Below are positions 1 through 7,663 of a stretch of DNA of 35,844 bases, one piece after another (the first letter of the stretch is position 1; every line of letters starts with the position of its first letter). This DNA comes from Actinomycetes bacterium (GTDB taxonomy: Bacteria > Actinomycetota > Acidimicrobiia > Acidimicrobiales > Acidimicrobiaceae): assembly GCA_021819725.1 (NCBI GenBank), contig JAKAQR010000027.1, forward strand, positions 1 to 35,844, in the 5' to 3' direction. The position numbers and the translations under genes are program-made. The notes beneath the pieces were generated by a model, which was not told the origin of the DNA, searched no databases, and was given only the letters and a program-made list of their open reading frames with translations.

Positions 1-537
1 CGCATTACCAGGTCAACTCATTAGCAGTGAGTCCCATTCGGCCTCTCTGGCACCTCTCCGTAACCCATCATTGTAGAACGGGCCGGTGATTCTCCGTCAT
101 GACCGACACGAAATTCCAACCCTTTATATCCAACCTAGTATTCGTACCGTGAGCCACCAGGTCTACCTAGCTCTTCAAAGACAGAGCTTCCCAAGTCACT
201 AAAGGCCCTGGTTGCTTGTGACAGCGTTAAAGCTGTCACGTTCCAAGCACCGTTACAACCCACATGAGATCGCCATTCCGAGTCCATACTGCAAACACTT
301 GGGACGAGTTTCAGAATGGTCCTCACCCAGTCAAGCCAACGCCAAGGCATATACGCAGTAACTGCCTTCAGGTCCGAAGCAGGGTGGAGGCGAGGCACGT
401 AGGATCTCCGCGGTCTTCCGACGTACGGAACGAACCACTCTCAAGAAGGTCGTCCTGTTCCCTATCCAACCAGGATGCCGCAGGTCAGCGCAGTCCCTAG
501 CACGCACAGGCGTCGACGCACAGCCGACAACTCACAC
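1..537. other. Non-coding stretch at the left edge
   Basis: I see no credible gene here. The two open frames of 78 and 87 codons on opposite strands overlap each other, have no recognisable motif and lack a convincing ribosome binding site. The only clear structure is an inverted repeat at 218-239. The segment lies beyond the end of the aldehyde dehydrogenase gene, which is transcribed leftward into it, so it may hold the 3' untranslated region of that operon. Confidence 0.5.
218..239. terminator. Perfect 8-bp inverted repeat, possible hairpin
   Basis: GTGACAGC and GCTGTCAC form perfect 8-bp arms around a 6-nt loop (GTTAAA). It lies about 300 nt past the stop of the leftward aldehyde dehydrogenase gene, so it could be a hairpin ending that operon. 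It could also be an operator for a gene outside the window. There is no run of T on either side, so classic intrinsic termination is not supported. Confidence 0.3.
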
Positions 538-1980
538 TTAGCTTCGACCATATGCCGGTCTTAGTGCCACCGTCTTTGTCCTAGTGTAAAACTCAATCGC
601 CGCACGACCCTGCTCTCTCGAATGGGAGCTTGAATCCTTAACACCACCGAAGGGGGCCTGGAGTTCAACGCCTGCTGTTTCCTCGTTTACGCGAACCATT
701 CCTGCGTCGATCTCGTCAACAAACCTCAACGCTGTGTCCAAGCTACTTGTAAACACAGAAGCGCTTAGCCCAAATCGGACGTTATTCGCAATCGCGATCG
801 CCTCGGCAACACTAGCCGCCTTCAGCAACGCGATCACCGGGCCAAAGATCTCCTCCTGGGCAATCGTGTCCTGAGGCTGTACCTCCTCGAAAATTGTCGG
901 AGCAACGAAATATCCTGCTCTTTCCGGATCTACCGCTCCACCAGCCAATAACCGTGCACCATCCCTTGCTCCGACAGCAACATAGCCAAGTATCTTCTCC
1001 CGTTGATGCGCAGACACCACCGGACCAAGATACGTGTCAGCCTCTAACGGATCTCCCAATTTCACTGATGCAACTCTATCCAAAAGTAACCCTTTAAAGC
1101 TCTCGAAAACACCCTCAAGAACGATAACGCGCGATGTCGCGGTGCACTTTTGTCCCGCTGAACGAAGAGCTCCGGACACCACCATATCTACCGCCAAGTT
1201 GAGGTTGGCATCGTCAGCTATTATCACGGGATTCTTGCCACCCATCTCCAGCTGAACTTTCACTCCAGTCTCGACTGCGGTAGCCGCAATATGCTGGCCG
1301 ATCTGTCTCGACCCGGTGAAGGAGATACCATTGAGCTGTCTGTGAGTTATCAACGCTTCTCCGACAGTGGACCCCTTACCCATCACCAAATTAATGACAC
1401 CAGGTGGCAATACATCTGCCATAAGCTCAACGAGCAGGAACGCAGATAACGATGACAGCTCACCCGGTTTAAAGACGATGGTATTCCCGAATACTAATGC
1501 GGGTGCAATCTTCCATGCCGGAATCGCTAACGGAAAATTCCATGGAGTGATAATGGCCATGGTACCAAGCGGCTCTCTTAACGAGTATTGGAGCGTGTCT
1601 GGTTTAGCCGCAGGAATCACATCACCTATAGACCTAAATCCTTCGCCAGAATAGTACCGAAAAATCGCTGCAGCCCGGAGCGCTTCACCTCGGGTCTCAC
1701 CAATTGGTTTGCCCATTTCTAGAGTAGCTATCTCAGCCAATCGCTCTACGTTGTGCTCAATCCGAGATGCAATCATCGACAATATGTTGCCGCGTTCGAC
1801 AAAGCCAATGGCCTTCCATCCAGCCTGCGCTGCAATGGCCGCCTCTATAGCGTGCTGCACATCGTCCTCATTAGCCTCGCTATATCTACCGACAGATCTA
1901 CTCACATCAGCAGGGTAGAATACCTCAAGCGTGGGGCCGCCAATCCAAGCCCCGGAGATATAGTTTCTTGCCTCCATCAT
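538..1980 (-). CDS. Aldehyde dehydrogenase, alpha-ketoglutarate semialdehyde (2,5-dioxovalerate) type
   Basis: A full-length NAD(P)-dependent aldehyde dehydrogenase of 480 residues. The catalytic Cys is C279 in GQKCTATSR, the general base is E245 in LEMGGK, N148 lies in TPWNFP, K171 in FKPGE, and EEIFGP is at 376-381. The C-terminal stretch GVELQAPFGG (437-446), followed by the SSSHSREQG motif, is what I associate with alpha-ketoglutarate semialdehyde dehydrogenases of the YcbD kind, the last enzyme of oxidative pentose and aldarate pathways, which yield 2-oxoglutarate. A GGGAG ribosome site lies 7 nt before ATG ATG. It is the last gene of a leftward unit with the Zn dehydrogenase (69-nt gap) and the IclR regulator. 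The family assignment is firm. The substrate is inferred from the C-terminal motif and from the dehydratase and lactonase nearby; glycolaldehyde or lactaldehyde remain alternatives. Confidence 0.85.
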   Translation of the reverse strand: MMEARNYISGAWIGGPTLEVFYPADVSRSVGRYSEANEDDVQHAIEAAIAAQAGWKAIGFVERGNILSMIASRIEHNVERLAEIATLEMGKPIGETRGEALRAAAIFRYYSGEGFRSIGDVIPAAKPDTLQYSLREPLGTMAIITPWNFPLAIPAWKIAPALVFGNTIVFKPGELSSLSAFLLVELMADVLPPGVINLVMGKGSTVGEALITHRQLNGISFTGSRQIGQHIAATAVETGVKVQLEMGGKNPVIIADDANLNLAVDMVVSGALRSAGQKCTATSRVIVLEGVFESFKGLLLDRVASVKLGDPLEADTYLGPVVSAHQREKILGYVAVGARDGARLLAGGAVDPERAGYFVAPTIFEEVQPQDTIAQEEIFGPVIALLKAASVAEAIAIANNVRFGLSASVFTSSLDTALRFVDEIDAGMVRVNEETAGVELQAPFGGVKDSSSHSREQGRAAIEFYTRTKTVALRPAYGRS

Positions 1981-2049
1981 ACCGAAACTCCCATCACATC
2001 TACTTTCGATTCGTTGAGCACTACTTTGTCAAAATGCATGTTTTAATAC

Positions 2050-3054
2050 TCAGGGGATCATCACTATCTTGCCTCGAACCCCCTCCTCATAGCGAAGACT
2101 ATTCACCGCTTTCTCCCAGTCCAAGAGCGGATACTGGTGGGTGATTAGGAATCCAGGAGAGTACCTACCACAATTGAAAATATCAACCACCTTTGACCAT
2201 GCGCTTGCGGTATAGCCAAAACTTGCTTGTACCTCCAAATCTCGGTTTACGGCGTCATCAATAGGAAAGGGATATGTTGCACCATGAGGTGTGAGACCTA
2301 AAAGCAACAGCTTGCCGCCCCGTCGGACCGACTGGAAAGCGTTGGCGACTCCGGCGACCGATCCAGACGCCTCAACAACTAAGCCGTAATCGTGCTGCTC
2401 GAGTTCAGTAGAAAAACTGGTAGCCCCTGCCTTCAAGGCAAGCTCACGTTGTGCTACACGTTTGCCGAGCACAACAATGCTCGCAGGGGACCACAAGCTG
2501 AGAAGATGGACGGCAAGCAAGGCGATCGTTCCATCGCCGATCACAAGCGATTCCATTCCGACTGTCGGCTGGATCCGGCGCAATCCCTGGTACACAACTG
2601 CACCAGGTTCGATCAGGGTCGCCGCAGTGATGTCGTGGATAGAAGCAATGGGGTGCAATACGCGGCGGGGGACCAATACGTATCGGGAGCACCCGCCGTC
2701 CCTCGTGAATCCAAACTCATCATAGGTAGCACACAGATTCGTCCTACCTTCTCGACAATGCTGGCAGTGCCAGCATGGAACGATTCCCTCAACCGCTACG
2801 CGGGTTCCTTTGGCAAACTCCCCACGCGGGTCTATCACGACCTCTCCTGCGAACTCGTGTCCGATAGAGATCGGGTAATTGACGAATTCTGGGTCGATCG
2901 TTCCGTCGATGATCTCAAGATCGGTGCCGCAAATCCCAACCGCACGGACCAACACCAGCACTTCGTCACCCGTGGGGGAGGGGAGGTCTCCCACCCTAAT
3001 CTGAACTTCCCCGGGAGCAGTCACGGTGAGGACCAATTGTTCATTTGATCCCAT
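2050..3054 (-). CDS. Zinc-dependent medium-chain sugar/alcohol dehydrogenase
   Basis: A 334-residue medium-chain dehydrogenase. Catalytic zinc ligands are C42 in GICGTD and H66-E67 in GHE. The structural zinc site is C94, C97, C100 and C108, and a Rossmann motif GDGTIA follows at about 173. The GTDLEIIDG region resembles glucose and galactose dehydrogenases of this superfamily. In the context of a lactonase and a sugar-acid dehydratase it probably oxidises the aldose to its aldonolactone. I start it at the ATG at 3054, preceded by AGGGAG with 4-nt spacing; the upstream TTG lies inside that ribosome site. The start lies within the end of the IclR gene (14-nt overlap), so the two are likely translationally coupled. 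The substrate cannot be read from sequence; oxidation of a sugar alcohol is an alternative. Confidence 0.82.
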   Translation of the reverse strand: MGSNEQLVLTVTAPGEVQIRVGDLPSPTGDEVLVLVRAVGICGTDLEIIDGTIDPEFVNYPISIGHEFAGEVVIDPRGEFAKGTRVAVEGIVPCWHCQHCREGRTNLCATYDEFGFTRDGGCSRYVLVPRRVLHPIASIHDITAATLIEPGAVVYQGLRRIQPTVGMESLVIGDGTIALLAVHLLSLWSPASIVVLGKRVAQRELALKAGATSFSTELEQHDYGLVVEASGSVAGVANAFQSVRRGGKLLLLGLTPHGATYPFPIDDAVNRDLEVQASFGYTASAWSKVVDIFNCGRYSPGFLITHQYPLLDWEKAVNSLRYEEGVRGKIVMIP

Positions 3055-3886
3055 CGGACTCCCTGTCAACGCTTCCGTTATCTCCGTAGCTAATGCCGGT
3101 CAAGATTCCAGTCATCTTTTGAGCATGAGTCTCTACTGAATGCCCTATCTCGTCAATACGCCAGGAAGGGAGATCGCCTTTGATCCCTGTAACGCTTAGG
3201 GCCCCAATACAGGTCCCTGTGTGGTCATAAAATGGCGCTCCCACGCAGAAGATGCCCTCAGCATCCTCCTCGTCATCGACTGCGTAACCACGCTCACGAG
3301 CTACCGCCAAGTTATCGAGTAGTGTTCCAATATCGGTTATCGTATGCGATGTTCTTGCAGCGAGGCTGCTGTTATTTCCGCAGATTTGGCGAACCTCCTG
3401 TTCGGTCAGAGTGAAGAGTATCGCCTTACCGGCTGCGGAAGCATGGGGCACCTCTCGCTGACCAAGTGGCGTGTAGAACCGAACGCTACCAGGTCCGTCC
3501 ACTCGGTCGATAAATATTGGGTAACCGTTGTCTTCAATAGCCACTCGAGCGGTCATCCGCGTCTCTTCGGCGAGCGAGACTAGGATGGGGCGACTCAAAT
3601 CGCCGAGCGGAAGGCGTTGACTGGCAATATCACCGAGTCTCACCAAACTGGTTCCAAGGCAGTATCGCGGCCCAGGTCTCACCTCTGCTAGATAGCCGGC
3701 TCCCACCAAAGTGCGCACGATAGCCAATACTGTACTTTTCGAAGCCCCAACCACCTTCGCAAGCTCCGTCAATGTGATCCCCTCGTGCGGACCCTCGGCC
3801 ACAACATTGACGAGCCCCAGAGCTCGCTCGACACTCTTTACCGTATACTTTTCGGGCGCAGCCGAGACCTTCGACTCATCATGCAC
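3041..3886 (-). CDS. IclR-family transcriptional regulator
   Basis: A 281-residue IclR-type regulator with an N-terminal winged helix-turn-helix (about residues 17-75, core ELAKVVGASKSTVLAIVRTL) and a C-terminal effector-binding domain, including GKAILF and the YAVDDEE region. IclR proteins usually sense a small organic acid or sugar-acid intermediate, and several control sugar-acid operons. The start is GTG with AGGAG 6 nt upstream. It heads the leftward unit that includes the dehydrogenase and aldehyde dehydrogenase. It faces the transporter ATPase gene across a 408-nt divergent control region, so it is the natural candidate regulator for the locus. The effector is unknown. Confidence 0.88.
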   Translation of the reverse strand: MHDESKVSAAPEKYTVKSVERALGLVNVVAEGPHEGITLTELAKVVGASKSTVLAIVRTLVGAGYLAEVRPGPRYCLGTSLVRLGDIASQRLPLGDLSRPILVSLAEETRMTARVAIEDNGYPIFIDRVDGPGSVRFYTPLGQREVPHASAAGKAILFTLTEQEVRQICGNNSSLAARTSHTITDIGTLLDNLAVARERGYAVDDEEDAEGIFCVGAPFYDHTGTCIGALSVTGIKGDLPSWRIDEIGHSVETHAQKMTGILTGISYGDNGSVDRESDGIK

Positions 3887-4294
3887 TTTCTACTCCTAGC
3901 AATCACCGCTCCAGCTGCGGCTCACCCGGTAACTTTGTCCTGATCGCCGCTCGGGAGCCCTACGTTTAGTATTATAATATAGAACCATGTTTGTACAGGC
4001 CGAACAAGCTGCTGACACCACTGCGCGGGGTGGATGCAACATCTGTCGTCCGAGTGCGGCCGCGCTATGAAGCGAGCCCACCAAAGATCCACCGCGAGAT
4101 ACAGACAAACTAGAGGATTATGAATAAGTCCTCGTTTACAGACGTTCCCCCCAATGCAACGGGTACGAGCGTAACAGACCATCAATGCATGAAAGTGTTC
4201 CCGTGCGAATTTCATGATGCCGATATGACTTCGATAATCCTCTCAAGTGGACATAACGAAAGCGACTACAGCTGGGGCGAAAGGAGCTGTTACG
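3887..4294. promoter_or_regulatory. Divergent control region between the regulator and transporter ATPase genes
   Basis: A 408-nt region between the outward-facing IclR and ABC ATPase genes. It contains an AT-rich core near 3967-3982 within otherwise GC-balanced sequence, described separately. A 9-nt inverted pair is also present: GAGGATTAT at 4113-4121 and ATAATCCTC at 4234-4242. A 67-codon frame starting at 4120 overlaps the ATPase start and shows no protein-like features, so I do not call it a gene. Control by the neighbouring IclR protein is inference from position. Confidence 0.4.
3970..3979. promoter_or_regulatory. Palindromic TATAAT box readable on both strands
   Basis: TATTATAATA is a perfect 10-nt palindrome, so a TATAAT -10 hexamer is present on both strands at the same place. 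It lies about 84 nt upstream of the IclR start and about 316 nt upstream of the ATPase start. A matching -35 hexamer at 17-nt spacing is not obvious on either strand. It could be a shared divergent -10 region or a regulator site. Confidence 0.3.
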
Positions 4295-5449
4295 ATGGTA
4301 ACCGTCAGTTTGGACAGCGTTAGAAAGACCTACCCAAACGGGTACCATGCTGTTCATGGGCTTGATCTGGATGTACAAGACGGTGAGTTCATGGTTCTCG
4401 TGGGTCCGTCTGGATGTGGCAAGACAACTGTTCTGCGGATGATCGCCGGGCTCGAAGACATAACGGATGGCAGGCTTGAGTTCGGCGGGAAGGTCATCAA
4501 CCACCTCGCACCACGTGACCGCGACATAGCAATGGTCTTTCAGAACTACGCCCTCTATCCTCACATGACAGTCGCAGAAAATATCGGGTTTGCGTTGAAG
4601 TTACGGCGTGCTCCCAAGGACGAAGTCCAACGGAAGGTCCACGAAGCCGCTGAGATCCTAGGGTTGACTCCTTGGCTCGAGCGCAAGCCTGGTCAGCTCT
4701 CAGGTGGCCAGCGCCAGCGAGTCGCCATGGGCAGGGCTATCGTACGCGAACCCTCAGTATTTCTCATGGACGAACCACTTTCCAATCTGGATGCCAAACT
4801 CAGGGTCCAAATGCGCTCCGAAATCGCTCGCATCCAACGAAGACTCGGAGTTGCCACCTTTTACGTGACTCATGACCAAACAGAAGCAATGACAATGGGT
4901 GACAGGGTGGCTGTACTCAACAACGGCGTTCTCCAGCAGTGTGATGTGCCTCAAACACTCTACGACAGACCAAACAACATCTTTGTCGCCGCTTTCATAG
5001 GTGCACCTTCGATGAATCTGTATGAAGCCCTGATCAACAACGACGGGCAAAGCTTAACGCTCGCTTCGCAAATCCTCGCTCTACCAGACATCGTGTTCAA
5101 ATCTCGCCCGGGTCTGGCCAAATACATAGGTAGGCAGGTGGTGATCGGTGCGAGGCCAGAACACCTCAGCGTTCCCGCAAAGCCAGGCCAACCTTGCATC
5201 AATGCAGTGACGGAGCTTGTTGAGGCGCTTGGCTCCGAACAGTTAGTTCACTTCTCTATAGGAGCAAAGCGAGTGGTCGCACCTGGTGCCTTTGACGAGG
5301 TCGACGACGAACTCACAGTTTCAGGAGAGGGCATCGCACGGGCGGAGTCCAAAGCACAGATTTCGGTCGGCGCCAATGTCCCGCTCGGCGTAGCAGTAGA
5401 GGAACTTCAGTTCTTCGACCCAGCGGATGGTACCGCGATCTGGGCGTGA
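4295..5449 (+). CDS. Sugar ABC transporter ATP-binding protein (MalK/MsmK/UgpC type)
   Basis: A 384-residue import ATPase of the carbohydrate class. Walker A is GPSGCGKT (37-44), the Q-loop is at Q83, the signature is LSGGQ (135-139), Walker B is FLMDEP (156-161) and the H-loop is H193. A C-terminal OB/TOBE regulatory domain follows from about 240. I use the ATG at 4295 because AAAGGAG lies 8 nt upstream and the MalK-type N-terminus begins there; an in-frame ATG 48 nt upstream would add a non-conserved extension. It is separated from its likely partner permeases and binding protein (10.5-13.9 kb) and instead precedes the M24-like gene on the plus strand. ATPases of this class are often shared between several sugar importers, so its pairing with those permeases is probable, not proven. 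Confidence 0.92.
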   Translation: MVTVSLDSVRKTYPNGYHAVHGLDLDVQDGEFMVLVGPSGCGKTTVLRMIAGLEDITDGRLEFGGKVINHLAPRDRDIAMVFQNYALYPHMTVAENIGFALKLRRAPKDEVQRKVHEAAEILGLTPWLERKPGQLSGGQRQRVAMGRAIVREPSVFLMDEPLSNLDAKLRVQMRSEIARIQRRLGVATFYVTHDQTEAMTMGDRVAVLNNGVLQQCDVPQTLYDRPNNIFVAAFIGAPSMNLYEALINNDGQSLTLASQILALPDIVFKSRPGLAKYIGRQVVIGARPEHLSVPAKPGQPCINAVTELVEALGSEQLVHFSIGAKRVVAPGAFDEVDDELTVSGEGIARAESKAQISVGANVPLGVAVEELQFFDPADGTAIWA

Positions 5450-5524
5450 CGACCATCGAGGAACCCGTGCGCCTGCTACCAGGCTAACTACCAACGATGA
5501 CAGCCGCTTTATGAAAGGGAGGCG

Positions 5525-6688
5525 ATGGAACCACGAACGCGACCTCTGGTTGGCCAACACCAATTCCAACGGGCAGGTATTGCACTAAAACGCTTGAGAT
5601 ACTGGTTGGATATCTCTGGCCATTCGGCAGTTACCTTAACTAGTCCAGCGGCCGTTGCCTGGGCGACTGGGGGCGTCCATCACCAGGTCGACCACGCTGC
5701 TTGTACAAGTGAAGTATGGGCAGTTGTCTCCCACAAAGGTGCCTACCTCATCGCCAGCGAAGTCGAATCGGACCGAATAGAGGATGAGTACCAGCCAGCC
5801 ATGTTAGGGTTCGATGATTTGCTGAGCTTCCCATGGTACGAATCTGACGGAGCCGTCAACATAGCACGATCCATCGAGGCAACAGGGGCCTCCGACGGAC
5901 ATCCTGATCTCGGGGTAGACGTAACCGAAGATTTGGTAGAACTGCGATTATCCTTGTCAGAGCCGGAACTCCAAGATCTAAAATCGCTGGGCGCCGACGT
6001 CTCTGATGCCATGGCGCTCTCTCTTGAGTTGTTTGAACCTGGAGTTGTTGACCTTGAGATCCAATCAATACTCGCGCAACAACTCGAAAGGCGCGGAGTC
6101 AGAGCCCGCATACTTATGGTAGGTGGAGATGATCGTCTTCGCCGTTATCGCCACCCAGTAACACAGGGGTTCCCCATTTGGCACATGGTCATGGTTGTGG
6201 TAGTAGCGGAACGGACGGGGCTCCACGTTGCCACAACTCGCTACGCATCCGTCGAGCCTCTTCCTGGCGAACTCTCCGCTGCGTTTCCCAAACTCCGCAG
6301 TATTAAAGAGAAGATACTTGCAGCCTGCAGACCTGGGACCACATACGGGGAGGTTATCGACCATTTGGACAGTGCCTACCGTGAGGCTGGCTACCCCAAT
6401 GAATGGCGGAACCATTACCAAGGTGGTCCGATCGGGTTTTCACAAAGAGAGTTCGAAATCGCTCCCGCGAATCAAGACTCACGTTGGTACCGACACTCTT
6501 TGGAAATCGGTACGGCACTCGCGTTCAACCCGAGCCTACCCGGCGGAGCGAAGCTGGAAGACACCTACATCCTTACCGAATCAGGATTAGATCCAGTTAC
6601 CACAACTACGGCCGGTGGGTCTGTGACAAGGACGAAACCCAACGAATACGGGGTCTTTCAGCTCCCCGGCACAAGGCATGAGGTGTAA
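5525..6688 (+). CDS. M24 (creatinase/aminopeptidase P fold) protein lacking metal ligands
   Basis: A 387-residue protein with the two-domain layout of creatinase and Xaa-Pro peptidases: an N-terminal domain (about 15-135) and a C-terminal pita-bread domain (about 145-365). The landmarks HYQGGPIG (297-304) and KLEDTYILTESG (343-354) align with the conserved His and last Glu regions of M24. Of the five usual metal ligands (Asp, Asp, His, Glu, Glu) I can find only H297 and E345. The strand that should carry both Asp residues reads MVMVVVVAER...HVATTRYAS, and the first Glu is replaced by N335 in AFNPSLPG. A metallopeptidase activity is therefore unlikely. The ATG at 5525 closely follows AAAGGGAGG. 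It lies 75 nt after the ATPase stop and is probably cotranscribed with it. The tie to a sugar-acid locus suggests a non-peptidase role, which I cannot name. Confidence 0.75.
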   Translation: MEPRTRPLVGQHQFQRAGIALKRLRYWLDISGHSAVTLTSPAAVAWATGGVHHQVDHAACTSEVWAVVSHKGAYLIASEVESDRIEDEYQPAMLGFDDLLSFPWYESDGAVNIARSIEATGASDGHPDLGVDVTEDLVELRLSLSEPELQDLKSLGADVSDAMALSLELFEPGVVDLEIQSILAQQLERRGVRARILMVGGDDRLRRYRHPVTQGFPIWHMVMVVVVAERTGLHVATTRYASVEPLPGELSAAFPKLRSIKEKILAACRPGTTYGEVIDHLDSAYREAGYPNEWRNHYQGGPIGFSQREFEIAPANQDSRWYRHSLEIGTALAFNPSLPGGAKLEDTYILTESGLDPVTTTTAGGSVTRTKPNEYGVFQLPGTRHEV

Positions 6689-6717
6689 ATCTCTTCGACC
6701 TTCTTGCATCTATGATC

Positions 6718-7620
6718 TCATTTTCGCAGCTGGAATCGAGGCTGTCTCATGCCCACCGACTGGGTAACGGCATGGAACAAATGTCCCGCCAGCCCGTCCT
6801 CTGTATCTCTAGCAGTTGTCAGGTATAAATCACGATACTGCTCCCCTCCGAACGCTAGACAGGTGGGAAACTTGGTCGGAACGTCATACGTTGACACCAA
6901 TTCACCTCTCGGCGAAACCTTACCGATCAACCCGCCACCCCAGAATGCCAACCAAAGAAATCCGAGGTGGTCAACCACAAGCCCATCAGGCACACCGAGC
7001 GAAGAGTCAAATTCTACATGCTCGAGCAGACCCCTGATCTGTCCCGAATCCAAATCATAATCAAAAATGTGCAATGCGGGACTAGTACCCCCAGAGTCAA
7101 CGTAGTAGAGTGTGGCCCCGTCGGGATCCCATCCAATCCCATTTGATTCGGAGATCCCCTCTAACATGACGGTCGCCACTCCATCGTGATCCAAGCGATA
7201 GAGTCTTCCCTTTTCTGGACTACCATCAACTGCCACCGTTCCAACAAAGAACCGGCCCCGAGGATCACATGCCCCGTCATTAAAGCGGACATCATCATCA
7301 AACCCTGGTGGCCTTGGTGCCGTGTCCACCACGACCCCTCTCGCGTCGATGAACACGAAGCCTGACTGGCACGCGAGAACGTAACCACCCCAATCTCCAA
7401 GCGCTACGGTTCCTATCGAAGCCCATGCCTTGAACAACAAATCTTCGTTTCCGCCAGGCCGATATCGATGCAGTTCCCCAGAAATAATATCTACCCAAAC
7501 AAGAACCCGGTATCGATCGTCCCACACAGGGCGCTCTCCCAACAACGATGGGGCAGTCGGAAGTTTGCTCCAAGTGAGACCACCATCGCACGCAGCATCT
7601 CCACTCAAGCCGCCTAGCAA
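6718..7620 (-). CDS. SMP-30/gluconolactonase family sugar lactonase
   Basis: A 300-residue six-bladed propeller lactonase of the SMP-30/regucalcin family. Expected divalent-metal ligands are present: E29 in LGERPVW, N160 in ESNGIGW and D212 in VPDGLVVD; RFNDGACD (112-119) supplies the substrate-site Asn/Asp. The family opens aldonolactones to sugar acids. Start chosen is TTG at 7620 because AAAGGGAG sits 6 nt upstream. It is the last gene of the leftward transport/catabolic unit, 43 nt after the dehydratase. It would work between the Zn dehydrogenase (aldose to lactone) and the dehydratase (acid to 2-keto-3-deoxy acid). Confidence 0.88.
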   Translation of the reverse strand: MLGGLSGDAACDGGLTWSKLPTAPSLLGERPVWDDRYRVLVWVDIISGELHRYRPGGNEDLLFKAWASIGTVALGDWGGYVLACQSGFVFIDARGVVVDTAPRPPGFDDDVRFNDGACDPRGRFFVGTVAVDGSPEKGRLYRLDHDGVATVMLEGISESNGIGWDPDGATLYYVDSGGTSPALHIFDYDLDSGQIRGLLEHVEFDSSLGVPDGLVVDHLGFLWLAFWGGGLIGKVSPRGELVSTYDVPTKFPTCLAFGGEQYRDLYLTTARDTEDGLAGHLFHAVTQSVGMRQPRFQLRK

Positions 7621-7663
7621 CCGTGTCTCCCTTTAGCACTTCCACCCCGGGCCACAGAGCCGA

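Noticed and set aside
2392..3048. Long plus-strand frame of 218 codons
   Set aside because: It is fully antisense to the Zn dehydrogenase gene, whose zinc ligands and Rossmann motif are intact; the antisense frame has no motif.
4120..4323. 67-codon frame with AGAGG upstream before the transporter ATPase
   Set aside because: It overlaps the well-supported ATPase start and has no conserved or hydrophobic pattern; a leader peptide role would be guesswork.
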